In this document: positions 53,639-61,630 of the stretch, in pieces
Numbering within the stretch: position 1 is the first letter of the stretch
Layout: every line of letters begins with the position of its first letter
Assembly (NCBI RefSeq): GCF_020886695.1
Contig: NZ_AP024485.1
Coordinates: 753,001-817,000, forward strand
Direction: 5' to 3'
From: Pseudodesulfovibrio sediminis
Lineage (GTDB): Bacteria; Desulfobacterota; Desulfovibrionia; Desulfovibrionales; Desulfovibrionaceae
Length of the DNA stretch: 64,000 nucleotides
Made by a program: the position numbers and the translations under genes
Notes under the pieces: model-generated
The model's database searches: none
What the model saw: the letters and a program-made list of their open reading frames with translations, nothing else
Told to the model about the DNA's origin: nothing

Positions 53639-54982
53639 ATGCTCTGCGCCTTCCAGGTTGAAATCATCATCCGCGAGCTCGACGGCGTGCTCTATCAGGC
53701 CCTGCATCTGGCAGACAAGGGGTTGCCTTCGCTCGTGGGCGACCGCATGGTCAACGCCTATATTCGATCAACAACTGAACCGGTCATTCATTTTGACAGC
53801 GATCAGCATGAAGGGACGAATACTGATATCCTGAAACAGGGTGGTATTGTCTTGAATCTCAACTCTGAAGGACAGGGGTTCGTTGATGATCCACCGGAAA
53901 TGCAACGCAATTTTGCCTCGGTCATAGACAGCGTCACCGGTATTTGCGTGTGGGGACAAAGACAGGCAGATATCCTGGCCTCGCTCATCCCGAAGGACAG
54001 AGTAAACGATCTGCATGTCACTGGTCATCCTGCCTTTGATCTATTGGCACCTGAGTTTACGCAATACTATCGCAATGAAGCTATCGTTGAAGCACACGGT
54101 GACGACTATATCCTGATCAACACCAGTTTCGGCATGTTCAATCATGAAATGGGATTTGACTACTACGTCAAAATGCTCAGCAAGATGGACGAATGGAAGG
54201 TGTACGGCACCCCGGAGCATCTGGAACAACTCAGGAAACGGTGTGGACACCAGGAACGCACAGCGTTGGCCATGATAGAGTTGGCCAATCAACTGGCCGA
54301 AGCCAATCCTGAGCGCCACATCATCATCAGACCGCACCCTGCCGAGAACGCTGATTACTACACGGATAAAACCACAGCGCATCAAAATATCATCGTGACC
54401 AAAAACGGTTCTGCGCGTGAATGGATCGCCTCTGCCGGGGCCGTCATCCATCACGACTGCACCACAGGCATGGAAGCCACACTCATGGGCAAGCTGGTGC
54501 TCCAGTATGAGCCATATGAAGGGATAGAAGGATCTGCCACGCTGATGGCGGGCATCGGACACAGGACAACCACCCCTGATGAAGCGTTAGCGCACATTCA
54601 AACAGGCAGCATGCCTGAAAAGACCATGCAGGAAATACATCGCAAGCTCGCCCCCTATCTGGAGAACATCACCCACAATGCTGCTGATTCCGTAGCTACA
54701 CTTGCAGCCGGATACGCGACAAATTCCCACACATGGTTGCCGGATCCGCTCGGGTTCTGGGGCAACGCCAAATGCTGGCGGAAATATCTCAGTAAATTAT
54801 TGCGGGCGAAACAACCCGGAAGAAATGGTCGTAAAGTACGGTACGCACTAAATAAATTTTCCCGATTGAGAAAAACGGAGGTGGAACGCAGGTTGGCTGG
54901 ATTGCGAAAGGCACAACCGGATCTTCCTGAAGTCAGCGTCAAACAACTCTGTCTGAACACCTTTCTGATCGAACCTTTGTAG
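53639..54982 (+). CDS. Surface carbohydrate biosynthesis protein, putative glycosyltransferase
   Basis: 447 residues with a GT-B-like layout: an N-terminal half with IIIRELDGVLYQALHLADKG, then VTGHPAFDLL, and a C-terminal half with IIRPHPAENADYY, TKNGSAREWIASAGAVIHHD and TTGMEATLMGKLVLQYEP, similar to capsule and polysialic-acid type transferases. Ends in a basic tail (about 380-430). It may transfer the CMP-activated product of the preceding genes. No Maf-type flagellin transferase is in the window. Confidence 0.65.
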   Translation: MLCAFQVEIIIRELDGVLYQALHLADKGLPSLVGDRMVNAYIRSTTEPVIHFDSDQHEGTNTDILKQGGIVLNLNSEGQGFVDDPPEMQRNFASVIDSVTGICVWGQRQADILASLIPKDRVNDLHVTGHPAFDLLAPEFTQYYRNEAIVEAHGDDYILINTSFGMFNHEMGFDYYVKMLSKMDEWKVYGTPEHLEQLRKRCGHQERTALAMIELANQLAEANPERHIIIRPHPAENADYYTDKTTAHQNIIVTKNGSAREWIASAGAVIHHDCTTGMEATLMGKLVLQYEPYEGIEGSATLMAGIGHRTTTPDEALAHIQTGSMPEKTMQEIHRKLAPYLENITHNAADSVATLAAGYATNSHTWLPDPLGFWGNAKCWRKYLSKLLRAKQPGRNGRKVRYALNKFSRLRKTEVERRLAGLRKAQPDLPEVSVKQLCLNTFLIEPL

Positions 54983-54992
54983 CGGGAATCTG

Positions 54993-55193
54993 CTACTGCT
55001 GATCCTTTTTATCGTCCTGCCTGTTCTTATACGTAATGGACGCCAGACAACCTGCCAGTCCGCCGAGGACAACGGCCTTGCCCGGAGGCATCATGTCAGT
55101 CAGGCTGAACAAGTAGCCGATGGCTGCCCCCATGATGATCCCCTTGGCCAGGACATCAATCCACTTCATCATTTTTTTGGCATCATCATCCAT
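54993..55193 (-). CDS. Small glycine-zipper-like membrane protein
   Basis: 66 residues. A charged start (DDDAKKMMKW) is followed by hydrophobic Gly/Ala-rich segments (GIIMGAAIGYLFSL and VVLGGLAGCLASI) and a Lys/Asp/Gln tail. GGAG lies six bases before ATG 55193; an ATG directly before it is the alternative. Convergent with the surface-carbohydrate gene. Function unknown. Confidence 0.6.
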   Translation of the reverse strand: MDDDAKKMMKWIDVLAKGIIMGAAIGYLFSLTDMMPPGKAVVLGGLAGCLASITYKNRQDDKKDQQ

Positions 55194-55349
55194 CATTCAC
55201 TCCAGGCTCACTGTTGAAAATACACGACTGCGAACAGCACCCGCAACCGCCTGCGGGACGCAGCATATCACCATAAAATACACGTGAAGACAAGGAATAC
55301 AGGACAGAATGGTTTCTTGACTCAAAACGAAATAGAGCGCACAATTGCC

Positions 55350-55378
55350 TTGACACTGATTATCAACATCACTATCAA
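55350..55378 (+). promoter_or_regulatory. Sigma70 promoter of the feo operon overlapped by a Fur-box-like site
   Basis: TTGACA (55350-55355), a 17-base spacer and TATCAA (55373-55378). The 19 bases 55358-55376 match the classical Fur box at 14 of 19 positions, and lie across the spacer and -10, where a repressor would block RNA polymerase under iron-rich conditions. Confidence 0.65.
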
Positions 55379-55423
55379 GTGAATGTCCGACTTGAATTGT
55401 AGGGAACTTCTGGAGGGAACACC

Positions 55424-55603
55424 ATGATTGATACCATCATCGTCGTAGCGATTATTACCATCGCCGCCCTCTTTGTTGCTCGTAGAATCATAAAGCAAAT
55501 CCTTGCAAAAGAATCCGGCTGCAACTGCTCAGGCTGTGGACAATCAGGCTCATGCTCGAGTCAAAAAAGCCCTGATCAGCCTTCCGGTTGCGATTTGAAG
55601 TAA
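55424..55603 (+). CDS. FeoB-associated Cys-rich membrane protein
   Basis: 59 residues, ATG 55424 with GGAGGG upstream. One hydrophobic N-terminal helix (TIIVVAIITIAALFVARRII) is followed by a Cys-rich tail with five Cys (CNCSGCGQSGSC, then SGCDLK). Such proteins sit beside FeoB in many anaerobes and may handle iron at the membrane or fill the FeoC role. First gene after the Fur-type promoter. Confidence 0.75.
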   Translation: MIDTIIVVAIITIAALFVARRIIKQILAKESGCNCSGCGQSGSCSSQKSPDQPSGCDLK

Positions 55604-55647
55604 GCATTTTGTTTTATGATGCATAACACAGCATTAAGGGATACATA

Positions 55648-55890
55648 ATGGCACAAGATATCTGCCTGCGTAAGGCTCGGGTCAACCAAAAACTCAAAAT
55701 CAAAACAGTTGGAGCCGAGGGAGAGCTGGGACGCCGAATTCGCGACCTTGGTCTCATTCCCGGCACTGAATTTCAGGTCATAGGCAAGGCTCCACTGAAT
55801 GACCCGGTTGCCCTGCGTCTCAGGGATTTCACTCTGACATTGCGCAATAGTGAAGCGGATTATATCACTGTTACCCCGTTGGAGGACTAA
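55648..55890 (+). CDS. feoA: Ferrous iron transport protein A
   Basis: 80-residue SH3-like protein. GELGRRIRDLGLIPGTEFQV is the FeoA core, followed by PVALRLRDFTLTLR. It is thought to regulate or assist FeoB. AGGGAT precedes the ATG; two bases separate it from feoB. Confidence 0.9.
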   Translation: MAQDICLRKARVNQKLKIKTVGAEGELGRRIRDLGLIPGTEFQVIGKAPLNDPVALRLRDFTLTLRNSEADYITVTPLED

Positions 55891-55892
55891 GC

Positions 55893-58028
55893 ATGAGCCA
55901 CTATACCATTGGTATCGCGGGGAATCCAAACTGCGGAAAAACGACTATGTTCAACGCCCTGACCGGTGCACGTCAGCATGTGGCCAACTGGCCAGGGGTC
56001 ACGGTTGAAAAAAAAGTCGGCCACATAAAGACCAACACCAAATCCATTGAACTTGTTGATCTCCCCGGCACATACTCCTTGACCGCTTATACACAAGAAG
56101 AGTTGGTTGCCCGAAATTTCCTGGTGGATGAACGACCGCAAGTCGTTATCGACATCATGAACGCCGACGCACTGGAGCGGAACCTCTATCTGGCAGTACA
56201 GATCATGGAGCTGGGTGTTCCCCTGGTCCTTGGGCTGAACATGATGGATGAGGTGCGCAAATCCGGCAAGGAGATCAACTCCGAACGCCTCGCCCAACTC
56301 TCCGGCTGTGCCGTTGTGGAAACCATCGCCAGAAACGGTGAGGGAGCCGATGAGCTGCTCGCCGCCTCTCTCGATCTCGCCAAAGAGAAAAAGGGAGAAT
56401 GGTCTCCGCTCAATATCTCCTACGGCCCTGACCTCGATCCGGTCCTTGATGAGATGGTCGCGCTCATTGAAGCGCAAAACTTCCTGACAGACAAAGTCCC
56501 TGCCCGCTGGACCGGAATCAAATACCTGGAACGCGACGAGGATGTGGTCATAAAAGGCCGCATGGTCAACACAGCCTTGTCGGACACCCTTGAGTCCATG
56601 TCCAAGGAAGTGAGCGAACACACCCAGAAGACCCTCAACGCACGGCCCGACGCACTCATCGCAGATCACCGTTACGGATATATCGCCAGCATAATTAAAA
56701 ACGTCGTGTCCTATCCCGTGCTGGATGCGGACCGAATCTCCCGATCAGACAAGATGGACAGGGTCCTGACCCATCGCATCCTCGGCCCGCTCATCATGCT
56801 CGGTATTATCTATCTCATATACAAGATCACTTTCACCGTGGGCGAAATACCCATGGGCTGGCTGGAAGCACTCTTCGGCTGGATTGGCGACACTGCATAC
56901 AACACGCTCCCTGATGGACACCTTCGCTCTCTGGTCGTTTCAGGCATCATTGACGGCGTTGGCGGCGTGCTCGGTTTCGTCCCGCTGATCATGTTCATGT
57001 TCCTGATGATCTCCGCACTGGAGGACTCCGGGTACATCGCACGCATGGCATACATGCTCGACCGCATTTTCAAGATATTCGGCCTGCACGGCACATCCGT
57101 TCTCCCGTTTATCGTATCCGGCGGCATTGCCGGTGGTTGCGCCGTTCCCGGTGTCATGGCCACCCGCACCCTGCGTTCGCCAAAGGAAAAACTGGCCACG
57201 CTGTTTGTCGCTCCATACATGACTTGCGGCGCAAAGGTGCCGGTCTTCCTCATGCTGACCGCGGCGTTCTTCCCCGCACACTCGGCCACCGTCATGCTGA
57301 TGATCACACTGGCGGCCTGGGCCATGGCCCTCATGGTGGCCCGCGTCCTGCGCTCCACGGTCATCAAGGGAGCATCAACGCCTTTTGTCATGGAGTTGCC
57401 GCCCTACCGCATGCCGACGCTTCAGGGAGTGCTTATCCACACCTGGGAACGCACCTGGGAATACGCCAAGAAAGCGGGTACCATCATTCTCGGTATCTCA
57501 ATCCTCATCTGGGCCATGATGACCTTCCCGCAACTGCCGGAAGAAAGACAGGCTTACTATGAAGCCCAACGCGCAACCACTCAGGTGGAAGAACAGCTTG
57601 CGGCTCTGGACAACACGGAAGCCGAAGAAGCCATTCGCCACACTGTGGCCGGTCGTATCGGCATGGCATTGGAACCCATCTCCAAACTGGCGGGATTCAA
57701 CTGGCGCGTAAACATCGCCCTGACTGGTGGTGTGGCCGCCAAGGAAGTCATCGTCTCCACCCTGGGCACGGCATACTCCCTGGGTGAAGTGGACACCGAA
57801 GAATCACAACCTCTGGCAGACAGACTGGTGGCCGACTCCGGCTTTACAGCAGCCTCAGCCATTGCACTCATCGTGTTCACCATGCTCTATGCCCCCTGCT
57901 TCGTGACTGTTGTCACCATGGCCAGGGAATCAAGCTGGAGCTGGGCCGCATTCAGTGTCATCGGCTCCACAGGTCTGGCATTCGCCATGGCCGTACTCTC
58001 ATATAATGTAGCCAAAGTATTCCTGTAA
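55893..58028 (+). CDS. feoB: Ferrous iron transporter FeoB
   Basis: 711-residue inner-membrane Fe2+ transporter. The N-terminal G domain has GNPNCGKTTMFN (10-21), VDLPGTYSL and LNMMDE; the membrane part has the Gate repeats with LPFIVSGGIAGGCAVPGVMA and YMTCGAKVPVFLML, where Cys residues line the path. Strong ribosome site GGAGGA. A terminator follows. Confidence 0.95.
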   Translation: MSHYTIGIAGNPNCGKTTMFNALTGARQHVANWPGVTVEKKVGHIKTNTKSIELVDLPGTYSLTAYTQEELVARNFLVDERPQVVIDIMNADALERNLYLAVQIMELGVPLVLGLNMMDEVRKSGKEINSERLAQLSGCAVVETIARNGEGADELLAASLDLAKEKKGEWSPLNISYGPDLDPVLDEMVALIEAQNFLTDKVPARWTGIKYLERDEDVVIKGRMVNTALSDTLESMSKEVSEHTQKTLNARPDALIADHRYGYIASIIKNVVSYPVLDADRISRSDKMDRVLTHRILGPLIMLGIIYLIYKITFTVGEIPMGWLEALFGWIGDTAYNTLPDGHLRSLVVSGIIDGVGGVLGFVPLIMFMFLMISALEDSGYIARMAYMLDRIFKIFGLHGTSVLPFIVSGGIAGGCAVPGVMATRTLRSPKEKLATLFVAPYMTCGAKVPVFLMLTAAFFPAHSATVMLMITLAAWAMALMVARVLRSTVIKGASTPFVMELPPYRMPTLQGVLIHTWERTWEYAKKAGTIILGISILIWAMMTFPQLPEERQAYYEAQRATTQVEEQLAALDNTEAEEAIRHTVAGRIGMALEPISKLAGFNWRVNIALTGGVAAKEVIVSTLGTAYSLGEVDTEESQPLADRLVADSGFTAASAIALIVFTMLYAPCFVTVVTMARESSWSWAAFSVIGSTGLAFAMAVLSYNVAKVFL

Positions 58029-58055
58029 CACTTTAGTATTCCATTCAAAAAGATC

Positions 58056-58084
58056 AAGGGAGTCCCTCTGGGACTCCCTTTTTT
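58056..58084 (+). terminator. Intrinsic terminator after feoB
   Basis: Stem AAGGGAGTCCC / GGGACTCCCTT, loop TCT, followed by TTTT. Confidence 0.9.
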
Positions 58085-58156
58085 GTGGGGAATGAAAGAC
58101 GCTCTTTTCTTTTAAATAAAGATACCCTATGGTCCTTCAAACTACGAATAAATATC

Positions 58157-59134
58157 ATGAATAAAATCTACGATTTCACCAAGACACTCCTCATTGATGC
58201 CATCAAGGCATGCTACGAACTGTTCAAGGTCATGATACCGGTCATTATCGGGGTTAAAATTCTTCAGGAACTTGACCTTATTCAATACCTGGCCTGGCCG
58301 CTGAAACCGTTCATGGGCATGCTCGGACTTCCAGCAGAACTGGGGCTGGCCTGGGCATCGGCAATGGTCAACTCCATGTATGCCGGTCTCATAGTTTTCC
58401 TGTCCCTCATCCAGGATCTGAGCATCACCACAGAACAGGCAACCGTCTTCAGCGTCATCATATTGATTGGGCACGGTTTTCCTATCGAAGGCATCATTGC
58501 CCGAAAAGCCGGCGCACGGATGATCTTTCAGGTGCTCATTCGAGCTGTCGGAGCCTTTGTGCTCGGGTTCATATTGCATCAGATATACTCGACCACCGGG
58601 ACATTGCAGGGGCCTGCTCTTATCGCTTTGCAGACAACCAGCCAGCCTGATCCGACACTGCTGCAATGGGCCACGGGCAAGGCCATGAACCTGCTCTCGA
58701 TCTTCGGCATCGTCCTTGGCCTCATGCTTGTCATGCGCATTCTCCACGCCATCCGCGCAGTGGAGCTGATGAACATGATCCTGCAGCCGATACTCAAGAT
58801 CATCGGCATCGGCCCCAAGGCCTCCGCCATTACCATCATCGGGCTGACGCTCGGATTGTCTTATGGCGGAGGACTGATTATTGCCGAAGCCAAATCAGGC
58901 AATGTCGGTCGCAAGGATATATTCTATTCCCTGACACTCATGGGGTTGTGCCACTCCCTGATTGAAGACACGCTGCTGGTCATGCTCATTGGTGCGCATT
59001 TGAGCGGTGTCTTCTGGGGGCGCTTCCTGTTCGGCCTTGTGGTTCTGACCATACTGGTTCAGTTGACCAAGCATATCCCGACATCCTTCAGCAACAGATT
59101 TCTCTGGGGCGACCCAAAACCATCTACGACATAA
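58157..59134 (+). CDS. Gate-domain (nucleoside recognition) membrane protein
   Basis: 325 residues, about eight hydrophobic helices and two Gate-like halves: PVIIGVKILQELDLI then GHGFPIEGIIARKAGA, and LGLSYGGGLIIAEAKSGNV with LMGLCHSLIEDTLLV. The Gate fold is shared with FeoB and spore maturation proteins. ATG 58157 is chosen since earlier codons overlap the terminator region. No clear ribosome site. Substrate unknown; placement after feoB hints at, but does not prove, a metal role. Confidence 0.72.
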   Translation: MNKIYDFTKTLLIDAIKACYELFKVMIPVIIGVKILQELDLIQYLAWPLKPFMGMLGLPAELGLAWASAMVNSMYAGLIVFLSLIQDLSITTEQATVFSVIILIGHGFPIEGIIARKAGARMIFQVLIRAVGAFVLGFILHQIYSTTGTLQGPALIALQTTSQPDPTLLQWATGKAMNLLSIFGIVLGLMLVMRILHAIRAVELMNMILQPILKIIGIGPKASAITIIGLTLGLSYGGGLIIAEAKSGNVGRKDIFYSLTLMGLCHSLIEDTLLVMLIGAHLSGVFWGRFLFGLVVLTILVQLTKHIPTSFSNRFLWGDPKPSTT

Positions 59135-59148
59135 ACGAGGAGACACAT

Positions 59149-59532
59149 ATGTCTGATATCACACTCATTCACACAGACAAGGCACCGGCAGCCGTCGGTC
59201 CCTATTCACAGGCGACCACGGCAAACGGCACACTTTACGTTTCCGGCCAGCTCGGCATCATCCCTGGCAAAAGCGAACTTGCTGACGGTTTCAAGGCGCA
59301 GACGAAACAGGCTCTGGAAAATCTGAAAGCAATACTTGAAGAAGCGGGATCTTCTCTGGAAAAAGTCCTGGCCGTGGATGTCTTTGTCATGGATATGGGG
59401 AAATTTGCCGATCTGAACGCCATCTACGCCGAATACTTCACAGACCACAAGCCTGCCCGAGCCGCCATTCAGGTAGCCGGTCTTCCTCTGGGCGGTCTGG
59501 TGGAGCTCAAATGCATAGCTCTTATCGACTAG
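59149..59532 (+). CDS. ridA: RidA-family enamine/imine deaminase
   Basis: 127 residues, family length. APAAVGPYSQATTANGTLYV, VSGQLGI, AEYFTDHKPARAAIQVAGLP with the key Arg, and VELKCIALI are RidA motifs. Hydrolyses reactive 2-aminoacrylate from PLP enzymes. GAGGAGA precedes the ATG. Confidence 0.93.
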   Translation: MSDITLIHTDKAPAAVGPYSQATTANGTLYVSGQLGIIPGKSELADGFKAQTKQALENLKAILEEAGSSLEKVLAVDVFVMDMGKFADLNAIYAEYFTDHKPARAAIQVAGLPLGGLVELKCIALID

Positions 59533-59546
59533 TCGGAGACACGCTC

Positions 59547-59587
59547 AAAAAAAGGCGGGAAACAGTGCACTGTTTCCCGCCTTTTTT
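59547..59587. terminator. Bidirectional terminator between ridA and solute-binding gene
   Basis: Perfect stem GGCGGGAAACAGT / ACTGTTTCCCGCC around a GC centre, flanked by seven A and six T, so it works for both convergent transcripts. Confidence 0.93.
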
Positions 59588-59600
59588 GCTACTAAGACCA

Positions 59601-60350
59601 TCATAGATAATGGCTCAAAATCCGGTCGAACCAACCATTCTCCCGCAACAGCTTTATACGTGTGTTCACTTCCGACATGCGTTTTTCCCAAGCAGGAACA
59701 TTGCTGAAAACGAACCGCAATTGAACAGTCGAAACCGGACGCTGCGCTTCATGAAAATTTGAACTCTCCCAATCAGGTGAAGTCCGAATCAGCCACCGGG
59801 CCTCGGCTTCATCAATAACCGCACAATCAACTCGGCCCGCCGTGAGCATCTTCAACAGCAAAGAAACCGAATTCGTATCGTAGCGAGTCATCTTTCCGGC
59901 ATCAAAATACGGTTGTATCGCAGGATAGGAATAATTCTTGATACACCCGACTGTCAGTCCGTTCAGATCATCAAGAGTCTCAAACTCGACAGGTTTGTTC
60001 ACAGAGGAATAGAGCCGGGTATTCAGCGCCATAACAGGCTCGCTCCACAACCCCTTATCCAATGAACCACACCACTCAGACGCCTCCAGGCGGGCATAAA
60101 TCCGCTCACTGGTTCTCCGAAGAAGCTCCCTAGGAGCTGGATCCGGCTCTACTTCGACAGTGACATCAGGAGGAACCACAGCCTTGAGAAGATCAACTGC
60201 AACGCCCGCCTGACTTCCTCCGGCAGCCATCTCAAAAGGCGGCCATCCACGGGAAAAAAAGGCAAAGGTCACTGTCTCCCCATCCGCATAAAAAATGGAG
60301 GACGACAAAGTGAGCACAAAAGTGAGAAAAACAATTTTCAGTGTATGCAA
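59601..60350 (-). CDS. Periplasmic solute-binding protein, family 3
   Basis: About 249 residues with a signal peptide (FLTFVLTLSSSIFYAD). VTFAFFSRGWPPFEM and VDCAVIDEAEARWLI are binding-protein motifs. The likely start is TTG 60350, five bases after GGAG; another TTG at 60365 lacks a ribosome site. No transporter genes are adjacent, so it may be a lone sensor-type or scavenging protein. It diverges from the ADTH synthase leader. Confidence 0.72.
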   Translation of the reverse strand: MHTLKIVFLTFVLTLSSSIFYADGETVTFAFFSRGWPPFEMAAGGSQAGVAVDLLKAVVPPDVTVEVEPDPAPRELLRRTSERIYARLEASEWCGSLDKGLWSEPVMALNTRLYSSVNKPVEFETLDDLNGLTVGCIKNYSYPAIQPYFDAGKMTRYDTNSVSLLLKMLTAGRVDCAVIDEAEARWLIRTSPDWESSNFHEAQRPVSTVQLRFVFSNVPAWEKRMSEVNTRIKLLRENGWFDRILSHYL

Positions 60351-60413
60351 AAAGACTCCAGGCAATGACTAAATATGAATCAATGACATTGAGTGCATAC
60401 TTCTGCATGTAAA

Positions 60414-60431
60414 ACAATATGTATATATTGT
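60414..60431. repeat. Inverted repeat in divergent promoter region
   Basis: ACAATAT-GTAT-ATATTGT, perfect 7-4-7. It is framed by two direct copies of TGTAAAAC (starting at 60409 and 60430). Candidate operator between the solute-binding gene and the aromatic leader. Apart from the leader, 60351-60675 holds no other gene. Confidence 0.4.
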
Positions 60432-60461
60432 AAAACTCGCCTTATATTTCACAAACTCTGC

Positions 60462-60489
60462 TTGACATTGTCCACTCTGAACAGATAAC
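60462..60489 (+). promoter_or_regulatory. Sigma70-type promoter for the ADTH synthase leader
   Basis: TTGACA (60462-60467), 16-base spacer, GATAAC (60484-60489). The predicted start falls at about 60495-60497, almost on the leader peptide ATG, so the leader may be translated from a nearly leaderless mRNA; an undetected upstream promoter is the alternative. Confidence 0.5.
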
Positions 60490-60497
60490 CCGAATGC

Positions 60498-60575
60498 ATG
60501 CATAACATCACCGCACGATTCTTTTTCTTTTTTAGCTATTATTTTAGAAACGCCTGCGGTCTTGGTGTGCACTAG
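60498..60575 (+). CDS. Phe/Tyr-rich leader peptide of an attenuator
   Basis: 25-codon frame ATG 60498 to TAG 60573-60575, reading MHNITARFFFFFSYYFRNAC and ending GLGVH. Five consecutive Phe codons, then Ser-Tyr-Tyr-Phe, is a composition hard to explain except as a charged-tRNA sensor, as in the pheA leader of enteric bacteria. No strong ribosome site lies before it. The last codons overlap the antiterminator arm. Found upstream of the first committed gene of aromatic amino acid synthesis. Confidence 0.75.
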   Translation: MHNITARFFFFFSYYFRNACGLGVH

Positions 60576-60637
60576 TTATTATAAAGAGTCACAAAACCCC
60601 AAGAGGCCGCAGGTAGTATCTGCGGCCTCTTTTTTTG
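60553..60637 (+). promoter_or_regulatory. Antiterminator/terminator pair (transcription attenuator) before ADTH synthase
   Basis: Terminator: AAGAGGCCGCAG (60601-60612) pairs perfectly with CTGCGGCCTCTT (60620-60631), followed by TTTTTT. Antiterminator: CCTGCGGTCTTGG (60553-60565) can pair with 60599-60613 over 13 bp with a two-base bulge, which uses up the terminator's 5' arm. A ribosome stalled on the Phe/Tyr codons leaves 60553-60565 free; one reaching the stop codon covers it. Confidence 0.78.
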
Positions 60638-60675
60638 TAGGGTCGCACCGATCGGTCAAAACAAAGGAGAACAGC

Positions 60676-61467
60676 ATGCATCTCGGTAAAGCAATTCGTA
60701 TGGAAAGGATCATGAACCGTAACAACGGCCGAACCATCGTGGTCCCTCTGGATCACGGCGTAACCGTCGGCCCCATCTACGGCCTGATTGACCTTCGTGA
60801 CACTGTCAACCAGGTGGCTGAGGGCGGCGCCAATGCCATGCTCATGCACAAAGGTATTCCCCGCTGTTCTCACCGCGCAGGCGGCAAGGATATCGGCCTG
60901 ATCATTCACCTCTCCGCATCCACCTCTCTTTCTCCGTACCCCAACGCCAAAACCATGGTCGGTTCGGTTTCAGATGCCATCAAACTCGGGGCGGACGCTG
61001 TCTCCATCCACGTAAACCTGGGTGACGCCACCGAAACGCAAATGCTGTCCGACTTCGGTGCCCTCTGTTCGGAGGCATCTGAATGGGGCATGCCCGTACT
61101 CGCCATGGTCTACGCACGAGGCCCCAAAATCACGGATGAATACGCCCCGGAAGTCGTGGCCCACTGCGCCCGCGTCGGCGTGGAGCTCGGTGCCGACATC
61201 GTCAAGGTCAACTATACGGGAAGCCCCGAGAGCTTTGCCACCGTGGTCAACGGCTGTTGCGTCCCGGTAGTTATCGCTGGCGGTCCTCGCCTCGAAAGCG
61301 AACGCGATCTGGTACAGATGGTCTACGACTCCATCCAGGCTGGCGGTTCCGGTCTCTCTGTCGGCAGAAATATCTTCCAGCATCCCCACCCCGCAAAAAT
61401 TGTGGCCGCACTGAACAAGGTTGTCCACGAGGACTGGGAAGTGGATGCCGCCATGGAATTGCTCTAG
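60676..61467 (+). CDS. 2-amino-3,7-dideoxy-D-threo-hept-6-ulosonate synthase (ADTH synthase; DhnA/class I aldolase family)
   Basis: 263-residue class I aldolase-type barrel. IVVPLDHGVTVGPIYGL (Asp26), IVKVNYTGSPESF with the probable Schiff-base Lys177, and VVIAGGPRLESERD with GGSGLSVGRNIFQHPHP for phosphate. Archaea and Desulfovibrio-type bacteria use this enzyme, with aspartate semialdehyde, to start an alternative route to 3-dehydroquinate. Fructose-bisphosphate aldolase is the competing annotation; the Phe/Tyr attenuator upstream favours the aromatic role. AAAGGAGA precedes ATG 60676. Confidence 0.82.
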   Translation: MHLGKAIRMERIMNRNNGRTIVVPLDHGVTVGPIYGLIDLRDTVNQVAEGGANAMLMHKGIPRCSHRAGGKDIGLIIHLSASTSLSPYPNAKTMVGSVSDAIKLGADAVSIHVNLGDATETQMLSDFGALCSEASEWGMPVLAMVYARGPKITDEYAPEVVAHCARVGVELGADIVKVNYTGSPESFATVVNGCCVPVVIAGGPRLESERDLVQMVYDSIQAGGSGLSVGRNIFQHPHPAKIVAALNKVVHEDWEVDAAMELL

Positions 61468-61630
61468 ACTCCACAAACAACATCCCGGACCGGATTTCCT
61501 CCGAGTCCGGGATGCCTCCCGCATCGCTGACATGCAGACATGTGCATGAGTGTGCACTGACTTGAATTATAGATAAAATGTTTTTATGATTCATTGGCTT
61601 CATTGAAAAAAGAGCTATAGAATACGCTGT

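Noticed and set aside
61481-61514. Hairpin after ADTH synthase as an intrinsic terminator
   Set aside because: The 10-bp stem has no T-run after it and a 14-base loop; it may be a 3'-end structure but not a clear terminator.
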